Shown here: piece after piece, positions 32,470-44,053 of the stretch | How positions within the stretch are numbered: the stretch's first letter is position 1 | Layout: every line of letters begins with the position of its first letter | NCBI RefSeq assembly: GCF_027947575.1 | Contig: NZ_CP116256.1 | Span: 806,001 to 870,000, forward strand | Source of the DNA: Streptomyces rubrogriseus | GTDB lineage: Bacteria > Actinomycetota > Actinomycetes > Streptomycetales > Streptomycetaceae | Reading direction: 5' to 3' | DNA: 64,000 bases | The notes under the pieces: model-generated | Databases searched by the model: none | The model's input: only the letters and a program-made list of their open reading frames with translations | What the model was told of the DNA's origin: nothing | Made by a program: the position numbers and the translations under genes

Positions 32470-34306
32470 CCGCGGGAGGGGCGGTCGGCGGAGGCCGGCA
32501 CGCGTGGTGGCGTACGCCGTCGGCGGTGTCGTACTGCTGGCCGGATGCGCGGCCATGCCCGACAGCGGGGACCTCAGGGGCGTGGAGTCCACGCCCCGGC
32601 AGGACCCGCAGGTGCGGGTGTTCGCGATGCCGCCGCGGGAGGACGCCCCGCCCGCCGACATCGTGCAGGGCTTCCTGGAGGCGCTGACCAGCGACGATCC
32701 GCACTACGAGACGGCGCGCAAGTACCTGACCGGCGACGCCGCGAAAAACTGGCGGCCGGACGAGTCGGCGACGGTGCTCGCCGGCGGGCCGGGCACGGAG
32801 TCCGACCACTCGGGCAACCGCGAGGACGCCAACGACTACTCGGTCACCCTGACCGGCACCAGGGTCGCCACGGTCGACGCGCAGCAGTCGTACGCGCCGG
32901 CCGACGGCGTGTACCGCGAGTCGGTGCACCTCACCCGGGACGGCAAGTCCAAGCAGTGGCGTATCGATTCGCTGCCGCCGGGCGTCGTCATGGGCAAGTC
33001 GGACTTCCAGCGCAACTACATGTCGGTCAACCGGTACTACTTCGCCTCGAACACCCCGGTGCGGGCGGACGCCGAGACGGGACCGGTGCGGGAGCCGGCG
33101 GCCGTCGCCGACCCCGTCTACGTGCGCCGGCGCGTGGACCCGATGACCCAGGTGGTGCGTTCCCTGCTGAGCGGGCCGACGAGCCTGCTGGGCCCGGTGG
33201 TCAGGTCCAGCTTCCCGACCGGGACGGCACTGGCGAAGAACGCCGGCTCGCTGACCCCCGACGACCGCAGCAAGCTGACCGTTCCGCTGAACGACAAGGC
33301 GGCGCGGGCCGGCGCGGACAAGTGCGACGAGATGGCCGCGCAGCTCCTGTTCACGCTGCAGAACCTCACCCCGGCGGTGCAGGAGGTCGAGCTGCGCTCG
33401 GGCGGTGAGCAGTTGTGCTCGCTCTCCGAGGACCGCGCAGAGACGGTCGCTACGCGCGGCTCCGCGCAGCGGCCCGACTACCTGTACTTCGTCGACGACC
33501 AGGACCGCCTGGTACGGATCGCGGCCGGCAGCAACGGGACCCGGGCCGAACCCGTGCCCGGCCCGCTGGGCGAGGGTCAGCAGGCCCTTCGGTCGGTGGC
33601 GGTGTCGCGCGACGAGCACAGCGCGGCCGGGATCGGCCTCGACAACAAGTTGCTGTACGTCGGCTCGCTGGTGTCGGGAGGTTCGCTCGGCGACCCCGTG
33701 CTGGCAAGCCAGGGCAAGAAGGAGTCGGACCGGCTGACCCCGCCCAGCTGGGATGCGCAGGGCGACCTGTGGATCGCCGACCGCGACCCGGCCGACCCGC
33801 GGTTGCTGCTGCTGAAGGAGGGCGCGGGCGATCCGGTGGAGGTGCGGACCCCGGGCCTCGACGGGCGCGTCCAGGCCGTGCGGGTGGCCGCCGACGGGGT
33901 GCGGATCGCGCTCGTGGTGGAGAAGGACGGCAAGCGGTCGCTGCTCATCGGGCGGATCGAACGGGACGGGAAGGCGGGCGACGTGCCCGCGGTCACCGTG
34001 CTCGAACTGCGGTCCGCGACCCCCGAGCTGGAGGAGGTCACGGCCATGTCCTGGGCCGGGGACGCCCGGCTCGTCGTGGTGGGGCGCGAGCGCGGGGGCG
34101 TCCAGCAGATCGGGTACGTCCAGGTCGACGGCTCGACGCCGGAGGCATCGGTGCCCGCGGCCCTGACCGGCGTCAAGGAGATCGCCGCCACCGAGGACGA
34201 GCGGCTGCCGCTGGTGGCGTATTCGGAGGACCTCATCGTGCGGCTGCCGTCCGGGTTGCAGTGGCAGAAGGTGACGGAGGGGACCGCGCCGGTCTATCCG
34301 GGGTGA
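32459..34306 (+). CDS. lpqB: Lipoprotein LpqB
   Basis: 615 residues from GTG 32459, with GGGGAGG six bases upstream. The signal peptide ends in lipobox L-A-G-C with Cys30 as the lipidated residue. A GerMN-like domain (about 150-330) is followed by a beta-propeller-like C-terminal half ('YLYFVDDQDRLVRIAAG', 'PPSWDAQGDLWIADRDP', 'AMSWAGDARLVVVGRE'). LpqB is the conserved third member of the mtrAB operon and in mycobacteria modulates MtrB signalling from the outer face of the membrane. The stop codon lies in the first unit of a 23-bp tandem repeat. Confidence 0.95.
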   Translation: MGADRGRGGRRRPARVVAYAVGGVVLLAGCAAMPDSGDLRGVESTPRQDPQVRVFAMPPREDAPPADIVQGFLEALTSDDPHYETARKYLTGDAAKNWRPDESATVLAGGPGTESDHSGNREDANDYSVTLTGTRVATVDAQQSYAPADGVYRESVHLTRDGKSKQWRIDSLPPGVVMGKSDFQRNYMSVNRYYFASNTPVRADAETGPVREPAAVADPVYVRRRVDPMTQVVRSLLSGPTSLLGPVVRSSFPTGTALAKNAGSLTPDDRSKLTVPLNDKAARAGADKCDEMAAQLLFTLQNLTPAVQEVELRSGGEQLCSLSEDRAETVATRGSAQRPDYLYFVDDQDRLVRIAAGSNGTRAEPVPGPLGEGQQALRSVAVSRDEHSAAGIGLDNKLLYVGSLVSGGSLGDPVLASQGKKESDRLTPPSWDAQGDLWIADRDPADPRLLLLKEGAGDPVEVRTPGLDGRVQAVRVAADGVRIALVVEKDGKRSLLIGRIERDGKAGDVPAVTVLELRSATPELEEVTAMSWAGDARLVVVGRERGGVQQIGYVQVDGSTPEASVPAALTGVKEIAATEDERLPLVAYSEDLIVRLPSGLQWQKVTEGTAPVYPG

Positions 34307-34432
34307 GGCGGTCCCGTCCGGCCGGGTGAGGCAGTCCCGTCCAGCGGGGTGGAGCGGTGTCGCCCAGCGGGGTGGAGCGGTTCCGCCCAGCGGGGTGGAG
34401 CGGTTCCGCCCAGCGGGGCTGAGGCGTCCGCC
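34295..34432 (+). repeat. 23-bp tandem repeat, six units
   Basis: Units start at 34295, 34318, 34341, 34364, 34387 and 34410. Units 4 and 5 are identical (CCAGCGGGGTGGAGCGG plus TTCCGC) and unit 3 differs at two or three bases. Units 1, 2 and 6 are diverged. The array begins over the last codons and stop of lpqB and fills most of the gap to comF. Confidence 0.85.
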
Positions 34433-34451
34433 GTCTCGTGGCCCGGCGGGG

Positions 34452-34484
34452 TTTTCCACAGGGGGTCGGCCGACGTTTTCCACA
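34452..34484 (+). other. Two DnaA-box-like motifs
   Basis: TTTTCCACA occurs at 34452-34460 and 34476-34484, 24 bases apart and in the same orientation, each extended to GTTTTCCACAGG. It fits the general DnaA-box consensus TTWTNCACA. No AT-rich unwinding region is present, so this is not an origin. Confidence 0.45.
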
Positions 34485-34524
34485 GGCCTGGCGGGGTTTC
34501 GCAGGCAGGGGCACAGTGGTGGCC

Positions 34525-35486
34525 ATGCGCGGATTGCGGACATGCCTGACACGGCGGACATGGCGACGGGGGTGGGCGGACCTCACGGACCTGGTGCTGC
34601 CCGCCGAGTGCGGGGGGTGCGGCACGGCTCGGGCGGTGCTGTGTCCCCGGTGCCGTACGGCGCTGAGCGGAGCCCCGCCACGCCGCGTGCGTCCGGAGCC
34701 GGAGCCTCCAGGCCTGCCCGCGGTTCACGCGGCGGCGCCGTACGCGGACGAGGTGCGGGCGGCGTTGCTGGCCCACAAGGAGCGGGGCGTGCTCGCCCTC
34801 ACGGCACCGCTCGGAGTGGCTTTGGCGCAAGCGGTGCGGGCGGGTCTCCGGGAGGCGTGGACGGACGCGGGTGACGTGCGGACCGGTGCGGTGGGGGCCG
34901 GAGCGGCGAGGGCCGGAGCGGCGGGTCCCGCGCGGGGCAGGGGGCCGGTGCTGCTCGTGCCCGTGCCGTCGGCGCGCAGGGCGGTGCGGACGCGGGGGCA
35001 CGATCCGGCGCGGCGGATCGCCCTCGCGGCGGCGGGGAGTTGCGGCGCACCGGGACGTCCGCCCGGGTGCTCGCCGTGCTGCGGCAGCGGTACGCCGTGG
35101 CCGACCAGTCGGGGCTCGACGCCCGGCGGCGGCTGGACAACCTCGCCGGCGCGCTGGCGGTGGTTCCGGGCGGTGCGGGGCCGCTGCGGGAGGGCGGGAC
35201 GGTCGTCCTGGTCGACGACCTGATGACGACGGGGGCGTCGCTGGCCGAGGCGGCCCGTGCGGTGTGCGCCGCGACGGCCGCCGCCGTTGAGTCGCGGGCG
35301 GGGTCGGCTGCGTACGGGACGGCGAGATCGGCTGTGTATCCGGCCGCGGCAGGGGAAGGCAGAGAGGAACGGAAGACCGGGCCCCGAATGGCGGGTCCGT
35401 ACGGAGGCGGTGGCGTGATCCGTGAAGCGATCTGCGCGGCAGTGGTCGCAGCTTCACCAGATTCTTTCGAAATAAACCGGAACTGA
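34525..35486 (+). pseudogene. comF: ComF-family phosphoribosyltransferase, frameshifted as sequenced
   Basis: The N-terminal part is in one frame (from ATG 34525; GTG 34516 and 34519 are alternatives) and has the zinc-finger pair CGGCG...CPRC, then 'LLVPVPSARRAVRTRGHDPARRIALAAAG'. The frame then turns to nonsense (SCGAPGRPPGCSPCC). The correct continuation, 'LRRTGTSARVLAVLRQRYAVADQSGLDARRRLDNLAGAL' and the PRPP loop VVLVDDLMTTGAS, is in another frame through 35486. One missing G in the run 35034-35037 explains it. ComF proteins aid DNA uptake or recombination in other bacteria. Either a true frameshift or a sequencing error in a G run. Confidence 0.85.
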
Positions 35487-35799
35487 CTGAGAACTTACGT
35501 CGTTGCAGGTAATGAGGGAGTCAATTCACCGGAACGGAGGTACGCCGCGGTAGAGGGTGACGACATCCGTCCGGGCGAGATATGTTCGGTTGTGAGGCAA
35601 AGCCGCAGGCCACACCTCTCAAATCCGAATGCCGTGCTGCGGGTTTTACCGTCATCACCCGCACCGGTGGAGTGGAGATCTCGCCCGCGGGGGAGGAGGT
35701 GGACGTCACCGAGTCCGAGGTTCCGGGATGGACCGGAACCTGGTGCAAAAGGGAGATGCTCCGCCGTCGAAGCGGAGCGATCCGGGAACGGAGTTCTGC
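35487..35799 (+). promoter_or_regulatory. 313-bp region upstream of hpf
   Basis: A candidate promoter is GTGACG (35557-35562), 18-bp spacer, TATGTT (35581-35586), which would give a leader of about 200 nt. CGGAG lies seven bases before the hpf GTG. An open frame extends upstream of the hpf start (from 35629) but is not similar to the family. Nothing else is recognised. Confidence 0.4.
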
Positions 35800-36492
35800 G
35801 TGGACATCGTCGTCAAGGGCCGCAAGACCGAGGTGCCCGAGCGGTTCCGGAAGCACGTGGCCGAGAAGCTGAAGCTGGAGAAGATCCAGAAGCTCGATGG
35901 CAAGGTGATCAGCCTCGACGTCGAGGTGTCCAAGGAGCCGAACCCCCGGCAGGCCGACCGCTGCGACCGGGTGGAGATCACGCTCCGCTCCCGCGGTCCG
36001 GTGATCCGGGCGGAGGCGGCGGCGAGCGACCCCTACGCGGCGCTCGACCTGGCGGCGGAGAAGCTCGGCGCACGACTGCGCAAGCAGCACGACAAGCGCT
36101 TCTCGCGCCGCGGCGCACGCCGGATCTCGGCGGCCGAGGTCGCCGACCACGTACCCGGCGCGGCGACGCTCAACGGGAACGGCGACGTCGTCCCGACGGA
36201 GAAGCAGGACGGCGTACCCACCAAGAAGATCGGCTCGCTGGAGGTCCAGGGCGACGGTCCGCTCGTCGTCCGGGAGAAGACCCACGTGGCCGCACCCATG
36301 TCCCTCGACCAGGCGCTCTACGAGATGGAGCTGGTCGGGCACGACTTCTACCTGTTCGTCGACTCCGAGACGAAGGAGCCCAGCGTCGTCTACCGGCGGC
36401 ACGCCTACGACTACGGCGTGATCCACCTGACCACGGACACGATGGTCACTCAGGCGCACGCCCCCGACGCGGGCGATGCGCTCGGCGGTTGA
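35800..36492 (+). CDS. hpf: Ribosome hibernation promoting factor, long form
   Basis: 230 residues from GTG 35800 (SD CGGAG), giving the conserved start VDIVVKGRKTEVPERFRKHV. The N-terminal S30AE domain (about 1-105) binds the 30S decoding region. The C-terminal domain (about 165-225), with 'MSLDQALYEMELVGHDFYLFVDSETKEPSVVYRRHAYDYGVI', mediates dimerisation into 100S ribosomes. A Lys/Gly-rich linker joins them. Long HPFs act in stationary phase and stress. It is placed between comF and secA-side genes as in other actinobacteria. Confidence 0.95.
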   Translation: MDIVVKGRKTEVPERFRKHVAEKLKLEKIQKLDGKVISLDVEVSKEPNPRQADRCDRVEITLRSRGPVIRAEAAASDPYAALDLAAEKLGARLRKQHDKRFSRRGARRISAAEVADHVPGAATLNGNGDVVPTEKQDGVPTKKIGSLEVQGDGPLVVREKTHVAAPMSLDQALYEMELVGHDFYLFVDSETKEPSVVYRRHAYDYGVIHLTTDTMVTQAHAPDAGDALGG

Positions 36493-36517
36493 CACACGCC
36501 GCCGGGTGACAGCGGTT

Positions 36518-36556
36518 CGGTGCCCCTGGAGCGCGTGTGCGCCCCCAGGGGCACCG
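36518..36556 (+). terminator. Hairpin after hpf
   Basis: A perfect 12-bp inverted repeat, CGGTGCCCCTGG (36518-36529) and CCAGGGGCACCG (36545-36556), with a 15-base loop. It starts 26 bases after the hpf stop and precedes the response regulator gene. It has no U tract. Confidence 0.7.
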
Positions 36557-36720
36557 GTGTGCGACGGTGCGCGAGGGTGTGCGACCCCAGAGCTGCCCGT
36601 TCGGTCACCCCGCTGTCCGCCGGGCATGGAATCATGGCGGCAACGGCCCAACCGGTGGGTCGTTGCTCTGGGTTGGCGGTGGCTCAGGACCACGTGCCAC
36701 AGCCTTCAGGGGGAGGAACG

Positions 36721-37479
36721 ATGGCGGACAGTTTCGGACCGATGCGGGGCGCGGGCGTCGACCACGGGATCGACGACGGGGTCGCCGGCATGGGCCCGGA
36801 CGCGGGCTCCGCACGCGAGGAGCCGATCAGGGTGCTGGTCGTGGACGACCACGCCCTCTTCCGCCGCGGCCTGGAGATCGTGCTCGCGGCCGAGGAGGAC
36901 ATCCACGTCGTCGGAGAGGCCGGTGACGGCGCCGAGGCCGTGGAGAAGGCGGCCGACCTGCTGCCGGACATCGTCCTGATGGATGTGCGGATGCCCAAGC
37001 GGGGCGGTATCGAGGCCTGCACCTCCATCAAGGAGGTGGCCCCCAGTGCCAAGATCATCATGCTGACGATCAGCGACGAGGAGGCCGACCTCTACGACGC
37101 GATCAAGGCGGGCGCGACCGGTTATCTCCTCAAGGAGATCTCGACGGACGAGGTGGCCACCGCCATTCGCGCGGTGGCCGACGGACAGTCCCAGATCAGT
37201 CCGTCCATGGCCTCGAAACTGCTGACCGAGTTCAAGTCGATGATCCAGCGCACCGACGAACGCCGGCTGGTGCCCGCGCCGCGGCTCACGGATCGCGAGC
37301 TGGAGGTCCTCAAGCTCGTCGCCACGGGAATGAACAACCGGGACATCGCCAAGGAACTGTTCATTTCCGAGAACACCGTGAAGAACCACGTGCGCAACAT
37401 CCTGGAGAAACTCCAGCTGCACTCCAGGATGGAGGCCGTGGTCTACGCGATGCGGGAGAAGATTCTCGAGATCCGGTGA
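36721..37479 (+). CDS. NarL/LuxR-type response regulator (orphan)
   Basis: 252 residues from ATG 36721, with GGGGGAGGAA immediately upstream. A 35-residue Gly/Asp-rich extension precedes the receiver (VDDH; phospho-acceptor Asp88 in IVLMDVRMP; Thr116; Lys138). The LuxR helix-turn-helix 'LTDRELEVLKLVATGMNNRDIAKELFISENTVKNHVRNIL' ends the protein. No histidine kinase is adjacent, so its partner is unknown. The neighbours are hpf upstream and a convergent DNA glycosylase-like gene downstream. Confidence 0.93.
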   Translation: MADSFGPMRGAGVDHGIDDGVAGMGPDAGSAREEPIRVLVVDDHALFRRGLEIVLAAEEDIHVVGEAGDGAEAVEKAADLLPDIVLMDVRMPKRGGIEACTSIKEVAPSAKIIMLTISDEEADLYDAIKAGATGYLLKEISTDEVATAIRAVADGQSQISPSMASKLLTEFKSMIQRTDERRLVPAPRLTDRELEVLKLVATGMNNRDIAKELFISENTVKNHVRNILEKLQLHSRMEAVVYAMREKILEIR

Positions 37480-37505
37480 GTCGGTGACCCGGTGAGCCGT
37501 TCCGG

Positions 37506-38681
37506 TCAGTCGAGCAGCCGGGCCAGCTCCCGGATGAGGGGTTCACGCAGATCGGGAGTCTCGACCCGCTCCACGCGTACGTTCGTGCAGTCCACCCAGC
37601 TCGCCGCCTCCACCAGTGCCTGGGCCACCGCCGGGGCCGCCTTCGGGCCGTCCAGCGTGACCTGCTTGGCGACCAGGGTGCGCCCCTCGCGGGCCGGGTC
37701 CACCCGGCCGACGAGCCGGCCGCCGGCCAGGACCGGCATCGCGAAGTAACCGTGCACCCGCTTCTGCCGGGGCACGTAGGCCTCCAGCCGGTGGGTGAAG
37801 CCGAAGATCCGCTCCGTGCGCGCCCGCTCCCAGATCAGCGAGTCGAAGGGGGAGAGCAGCGTCGTGCGGTGACGGCCGCGCGGGACCGTCTCCAGGGCCG
37901 CGGGGTCCGCCCAGGCAGGCCGGCCCCAGCCCGCCACCGTGACCGGCACCAGGCCCGAGTCGGCGATCACCGCGTCGACCTGCTCGGCCTTGAGACGGTG
38001 GTAGTCCGCGATGTCCGCGCGCGTGCCGACGCCCAGGGACTGGCCGGCCAGGCGGACCAGGCGGCGCAGGCACTCGGTGTCGTCCAGGTCGTCGTGCAGC
38101 AGCGCGGCCGGGACGGCGCGCTCGGCCAGGTCGTACACCCGCTTCCAGCCGCGGCGCTCCACGCACACCACCTCGCCGTACATGAGCGCGCGCTCGACGG
38201 CGACCTTCGTGCCCGACCAGTCCCACCACTCACTGGTCCTCTTAGCGCCGCCCAGGTCCGTCGCGGTGAGGGGGCCCTCCTCACGCAGCTGCTTCACCAC
38301 GCGCTCGTAGTCGCCCTCGGGGAGGTGGTGGTTCCAGTGCGGGCGATTGCGGTACGCGCGGCGGCGGAAGGCGAAGTGCGGCCACTCCTCGATCGGGAGG
38401 ATGCAGGCGGCGTGGGACCAGTACTCGAAGGCGTGGGTGTCCGTCCAGTAGGCGTCGTCGACGGTCCGGCGGCCGACCGCGCCGAGGCGGGCGTAGGGGA
38501 TCAGCTCGTGGGAGCGGGCCAGGACCGAGATCGTGTCGAGCTGCACCGCGCCCAGGTGACGGAGGACGCCGCGGACGCCCGCGCGGCGGTCGGGGGCGCC
38601 GAGGAAACCCTGCGCGCGGAGGGCGAGGCGGCGGGCCTCGTCTGCGGACAGTTCCGTGGCGGGGGGCGGGAGGGTCGTCAT
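37506..38681 (-). CDS. YcaQ-like crosslink-repair DNA glycosylase family protein
   Basis: 391 residues from ATG 38681. It belongs to the HTH_42 / YcaQ-AlkX superfamily of winged-helix DNA glycosylases that unhook bulky or crosslinked alkyl adducts. The QxD catalytic motif is present as Gln47-Leu-Asp49 in 'LGAVQLDTISVLARSHELI'. Other family segments are 'AFEYWSHAACILPIEEWPHFAFRR' and 'LLSPFDSLIWERARTERIFGFTHRLEAYVP'. In Streptomyces some members protect against self-made DNA alkylators, but no biosynthetic genes are near, so housekeeping repair is more likely. Convergent with the response regulator. Confidence 0.88.
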   Translation of the reverse strand: MTTLPPPATELSADEARRLALRAQGFLGAPDRRAGVRGVLRHLGAVQLDTISVLARSHELIPYARLGAVGRRTVDDAYWTDTHAFEYWSHAACILPIEEWPHFAFRRRAYRNRPHWNHHLPEGDYERVVKQLREEGPLTATDLGGAKRTSEWWDWSGTKVAVERALMYGEVVCVERRGWKRVYDLAERAVPAALLHDDLDDTECLRRLVRLAGQSLGVGTRADIADYHRLKAEQVDAVIADSGLVPVTVAGWGRPAWADPAALETVPRGRHRTTLLSPFDSLIWERARTERIFGFTHRLEAYVPRQKRVHGYFAMPVLAGGRLVGRVDPAREGRTLVAKQVTLDGPKAAPAVAQALVEAASWVDCTNVRVERVETPDLREPLIRELARLLD

Positions 38682-38767
38682 ACGTCCGCACGATAGGGGG
38701 TGGGTCTGACAGTGGGGAGCGCGGAGCCGGCCGCGGGTGCGGGGAGGTGGGCGCGGTGGCCCGGGGT

Positions 38768-39343
38768 TCAGGCGGCGTCGGGTGTCGGGAGGTACGGGGA
38801 CGTGGACGGGAGGGCGAGGTCGCAGGGGAGGAGGGAGCCGATCCAGCAGTCGCGGCGGACGCCCTTGTTGTTGATCGCGGAGCGCAACGTGCCCTCCATG
38901 GCGAAGCCCGCGCGTTGGGCCACCGCGCGGGAGGCAGTGTTGCCGACCTCGGCGCGCCACTCCAGGCGGTCCACGGCCCGCTCGGTGAAGGCCCAGCGGG
39001 CGGCGGCGACGGCGGACTCGGTGACGTAGCCCCGGCCGCGGTGCTCCTTGGTGCCCCAGAACCCGATCTCACCGGTGCCCAGCGAGATCATCGTGACGGC
39101 GAGCATGCCCACCAGGTCCCCGGCCGGGAGGAAGAGGCCGAAGGTGAACATCGAGTCGTTCGCCCAGCCGTCGGGGACGATCTGCTCAGTGAAGCCCCGC
39201 GCATGCTCCGGGAGGTAGGGCGAGGGGATCGTCGTCCAGCGCTGGATGTCGGGATCCTGGGCGGCGGCGTGCACGGCCTCGGCGTCCCGGGGGCCGACCG
39301 TGCGCAGGACGAGGCGGTCGGTGGTGAGCGTGACGGGTTCCAT
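38768..39343 (-). CDS. GNAT-family N-acetyltransferase (RimJ/RimL type)
   Basis: 191 residues from ATG 39343. Begins [24 protein letters not shown], the standard RimJ/RimL-like start. The acetyl-CoA site appears as '[26 protein letters not shown]' (Arg/Gly-rich loop), then '[30 protein letters not shown]'. Likely acetylates a protein N-terminus or small molecule; the substrate cannot be told. Same strand as the upstream YcaQ-like gene, with 86 bp between. Confidence 0.88.
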   Translation of the reverse strand: MEPVTLTTDRLVLRTVGPRDAEAVHAAAQDPDIQRWTTIPSPYLPEHARGFTEQIVPDGWANDSMFTFGLFLPAGDLVGMLAVTMISLGTGEIGFWGTKEHRGRGYVTESAVAAARWAFTERAVDRLEWRAEVGNTASRAVAQRAGFAMEGTLRSAINNKGVRRDCWIGSLLPCDLALPSTSPYLPTPDAA

Positions 39344-39623
39344 CGGCCGATTCTGCGCGGCGGCCCCCACAGGCGCCAATATTTTTGCCGTGCGTGAACA
39401 TCCGGTCACCTCTCGTGCGATTCGCGGGAAGGTGCGGCACCATCCGCGGGGCCCGGACGTTGAAAGGGGTGACAGCAGACAGGAATGCTGGACGCAAGGA
39501 GCGGACGGTCCTCGTCGCAGCAGGCCTCCCGGGGCAGCGGGGTCCTCGCATACGATGGCCGTTGCCCGATCCGTCACAGGAAACCGACCGTCCCAGGCCC
39601 GACCGGCAAGGAGACCAACCCCC

Positions 39624-42467
<2,844 letters not shown>

Positions 42468-42500
42468 CGGCGCGGTGCCCGTGGGCGCCGTGGCGGTGGG

Positions 42501-42531
42501 AAGGGCCGGTCACCCGGGGTGACCGGCCCTT
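42501..42531 (+). terminator. secA terminator hairpin
   Basis: A 14-bp inverted repeat, AAGGGCCGGTCACC (42501-42514) and GGTGACCGGCCCTT (42518-42531), with a three-base loop, 33 bases after the secA stop. It may also end transcripts of the convergent Rv3235-like gene. Confidence 0.85.
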
Positions 42532-42594
42532 CGGCCTGTCCTGGCGGCGGTCGGGTCCCCGGGCGGCCTTGGGCCGGCAGGCCGGCCGGGACGG

Positions 42595-43647
42595 TCAGTC
42601 GTCGTCCGCGCGGGTCCTGCGGGGGCCGCCCACTTCCACCGCCGTGCAGCGCCAGCGCAGGTCCCGGCCCCGCTCCAGGCGGAACGCCATGGCCCGCAGC
42701 CGGTCGCCCGCGCCGATGCGCGCGAAGACCTCCAGGGCGCCCGGCCGCGGCTCGAAGTACCCGATGTCGCGGACGACGGGGGAGGTGCCGCGGGTGCGCA
42801 GCGGGCCGCGTTCGGCGAGGTGGGCCAGGTCGTCGTAGGCCCGGCCGACGGTATGGCGGAGCATCGAGTGGACGGGGCGCCGACCGCTGAGGACGCCCAG
42901 CAGCAGCTCGGCGAAGTGGTCGGTGGGCCGCAGCTGTGGGACGGGCCGGCGAGGCGTCTGAGCGGGGACGACGGGCGCCGTGGAGGGCCGGGCGCTTCGG
43001 TGGCTCCCGGGCGCGATCCGCCCCCGGGAGGGGGCCGCGACAGGGGCCGAGGCGGCGCTCGCGGTACGGGCGGCGGCGGAGGCCGTGCCCGGACGGCCGT
43101 CGACGGTAGCCGTGGTCGGGCCGCCGGGGGCGAAGGCCGTGGTCGGCTCCGGCGCCGGACCCGTGGCGGGGGCGCCCGGGGTCCCGCGACCGGGGCGGGC
43201 CCAGCGCCCCGGCCGGGTCCGGCCGTGGGCGGGCGGGTGTCCGGCTGGCCGCGTCCGTGACCGCTGGGACCGGCCCGGAGACCCCGGCGGGCGCCCACCG
43301 GACGCCGCAGCACGCGCCCCGCGCGCCCCGGCCTGCGAGGCGGCACACCGCCCGGCGCACGGGTCGGGGCACCCCGGGTCCGCCGGACAGGGTGCCGCCG
43401 GGCCCGCTGGACGGGACGCCGCCGGGTCCGCCGGACCCGTGGAGGTCGCTGCCGCTGGGGCTACGGAGCGGAGCGCCGCCGGTCCCGCCGGGCGGCGTGG
43501 CCGCCGGGGCGTACGAGGGCGTCGCCCCCGGCCCGTACGACGACGTGGCCGCCGGCCCGTACGACGGCGAGGCTCCCGGGGCGTAGGAGGGCGTGGCACC
43601 TGGGGAGTGGACGGGCGTGGCACCGGGGGAGTGGACGGACGTGGCAC
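42595..43647 (-). CDS. Rv3235-family protein with unclear, possibly frameshifted N-terminus
   Basis: The last ~110 residues (LRPTDHFAELLLGVLSGRRPVHSMLRHTVGRAYDDL..., ending ...CTAVEVGGPRRTRADDD) match the actinobacterial Rv3235-like family usually found next to secA. The frame stays open upstream to 43647 but becomes Pro/Arg-rich and unconvincing. A different frame gives a more natural beginning, MRKVMTRTQPRPTAPASPPT from ATG 43735, followed by Ser/Pro/Gly/Tyr repeats (PGATPSYAPGA). The real gene therefore probably runs 43735 to 42595, with one or more frame changes inside the GC-rich repeat zone. Function unknown. Confidence 0.65.
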   Translation of the reverse strand: MPRPSTPPVPRPSTPQVPRPPTPREPRRRTGRRPRRRTGRGRRPRTPRRPRRPAGPAALRSVAPAAATSTGPADPAASRPAGPAAPCPADPGCPDPCAGRCAASQAGARGARAAASGGRPPGSPGRSQRSRTRPAGHPPAHGRTRPGRWARPGRGTPGAPATGPAPEPTTAFAPGGPTTATVDGRPGTASAAARTASAASAPVAAPSRGRIAPGSHRSARPSTAPVVPAQTPRRPVPQLRPTDHFAELLLGVLSGRRPVHSMLRHTVGRAYDDLAHLAERGPLRTRGTSPVVRDIGYFEPRPGALEVFARIGAGDRLRAMAFRLERGRDLRWRCTAVEVGGPRRTRADDD

Positions 43648-43735
43648 CTGGGCCGCCGTAGGGCGGCGGCGGTGACGTGGGAGGGGATGCGGGAGCGGTG
43701 GGGCGGGGCTGGGTTCGGGTCATGACCTTGCGCAT

Positions 43736-44053
43736 GGGGGTCCCCGTTCGGCGGCCCGGGTGATACCGGGCGGTAACTTCGCGGTCGGTGATCTTGTACG
43801 GGGTGGAGGGGCGGCGCGGCAAGGACGCGGGCGGTCGGGTCGAGGGGGTCGGGAGGTTCACCTATCAGAGTGATGCGGGGGAGCGGAGCGGCCGGGACCG
43901 CGGGGTGGGGAGGGTGAATTCCGGGACCGGGGTGGACGTGTCGGAGGCCACGGGTGGGGACTCGAAAGGGGACACCCGCACGTATCCTGAAAGCTCTTCC
44001 GCCGGGCCGCCGAGCGCTCCGGCGGTGTCCCCGACCACGAAAGCGGCAGACTC
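43736..44053. promoter_or_regulatory. 318-bp divergent intergenic region
   Basis: This lies between the Rv3235-like gene (minus) and the DUF6912 gene (plus). TATCCT (43983-43988) is a plausible plus-strand -10 for DUF6912, and its -35 is weak. On the minus strand a TATCAC near 43760 could serve the left gene. Several G-rich tracts are present. No gene is supported. Confidence 0.35.

Noticed and set aside
34295..34432. CRISPR array
   Set aside because: The repeats are directly adjacent without spacers and no cas gene is present.
34452..34484. Chromosomal replication origin
   Set aside because: Only two boxes, no AT-rich element, no dnaA or dnaN nearby.
35629..35799. N-terminal extension of HPF
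   Set aside because: The extra residues (MPCCGFYRHHPHRW...) do not resemble the family, and GTG 35800 has an SD and gives the conserved start.
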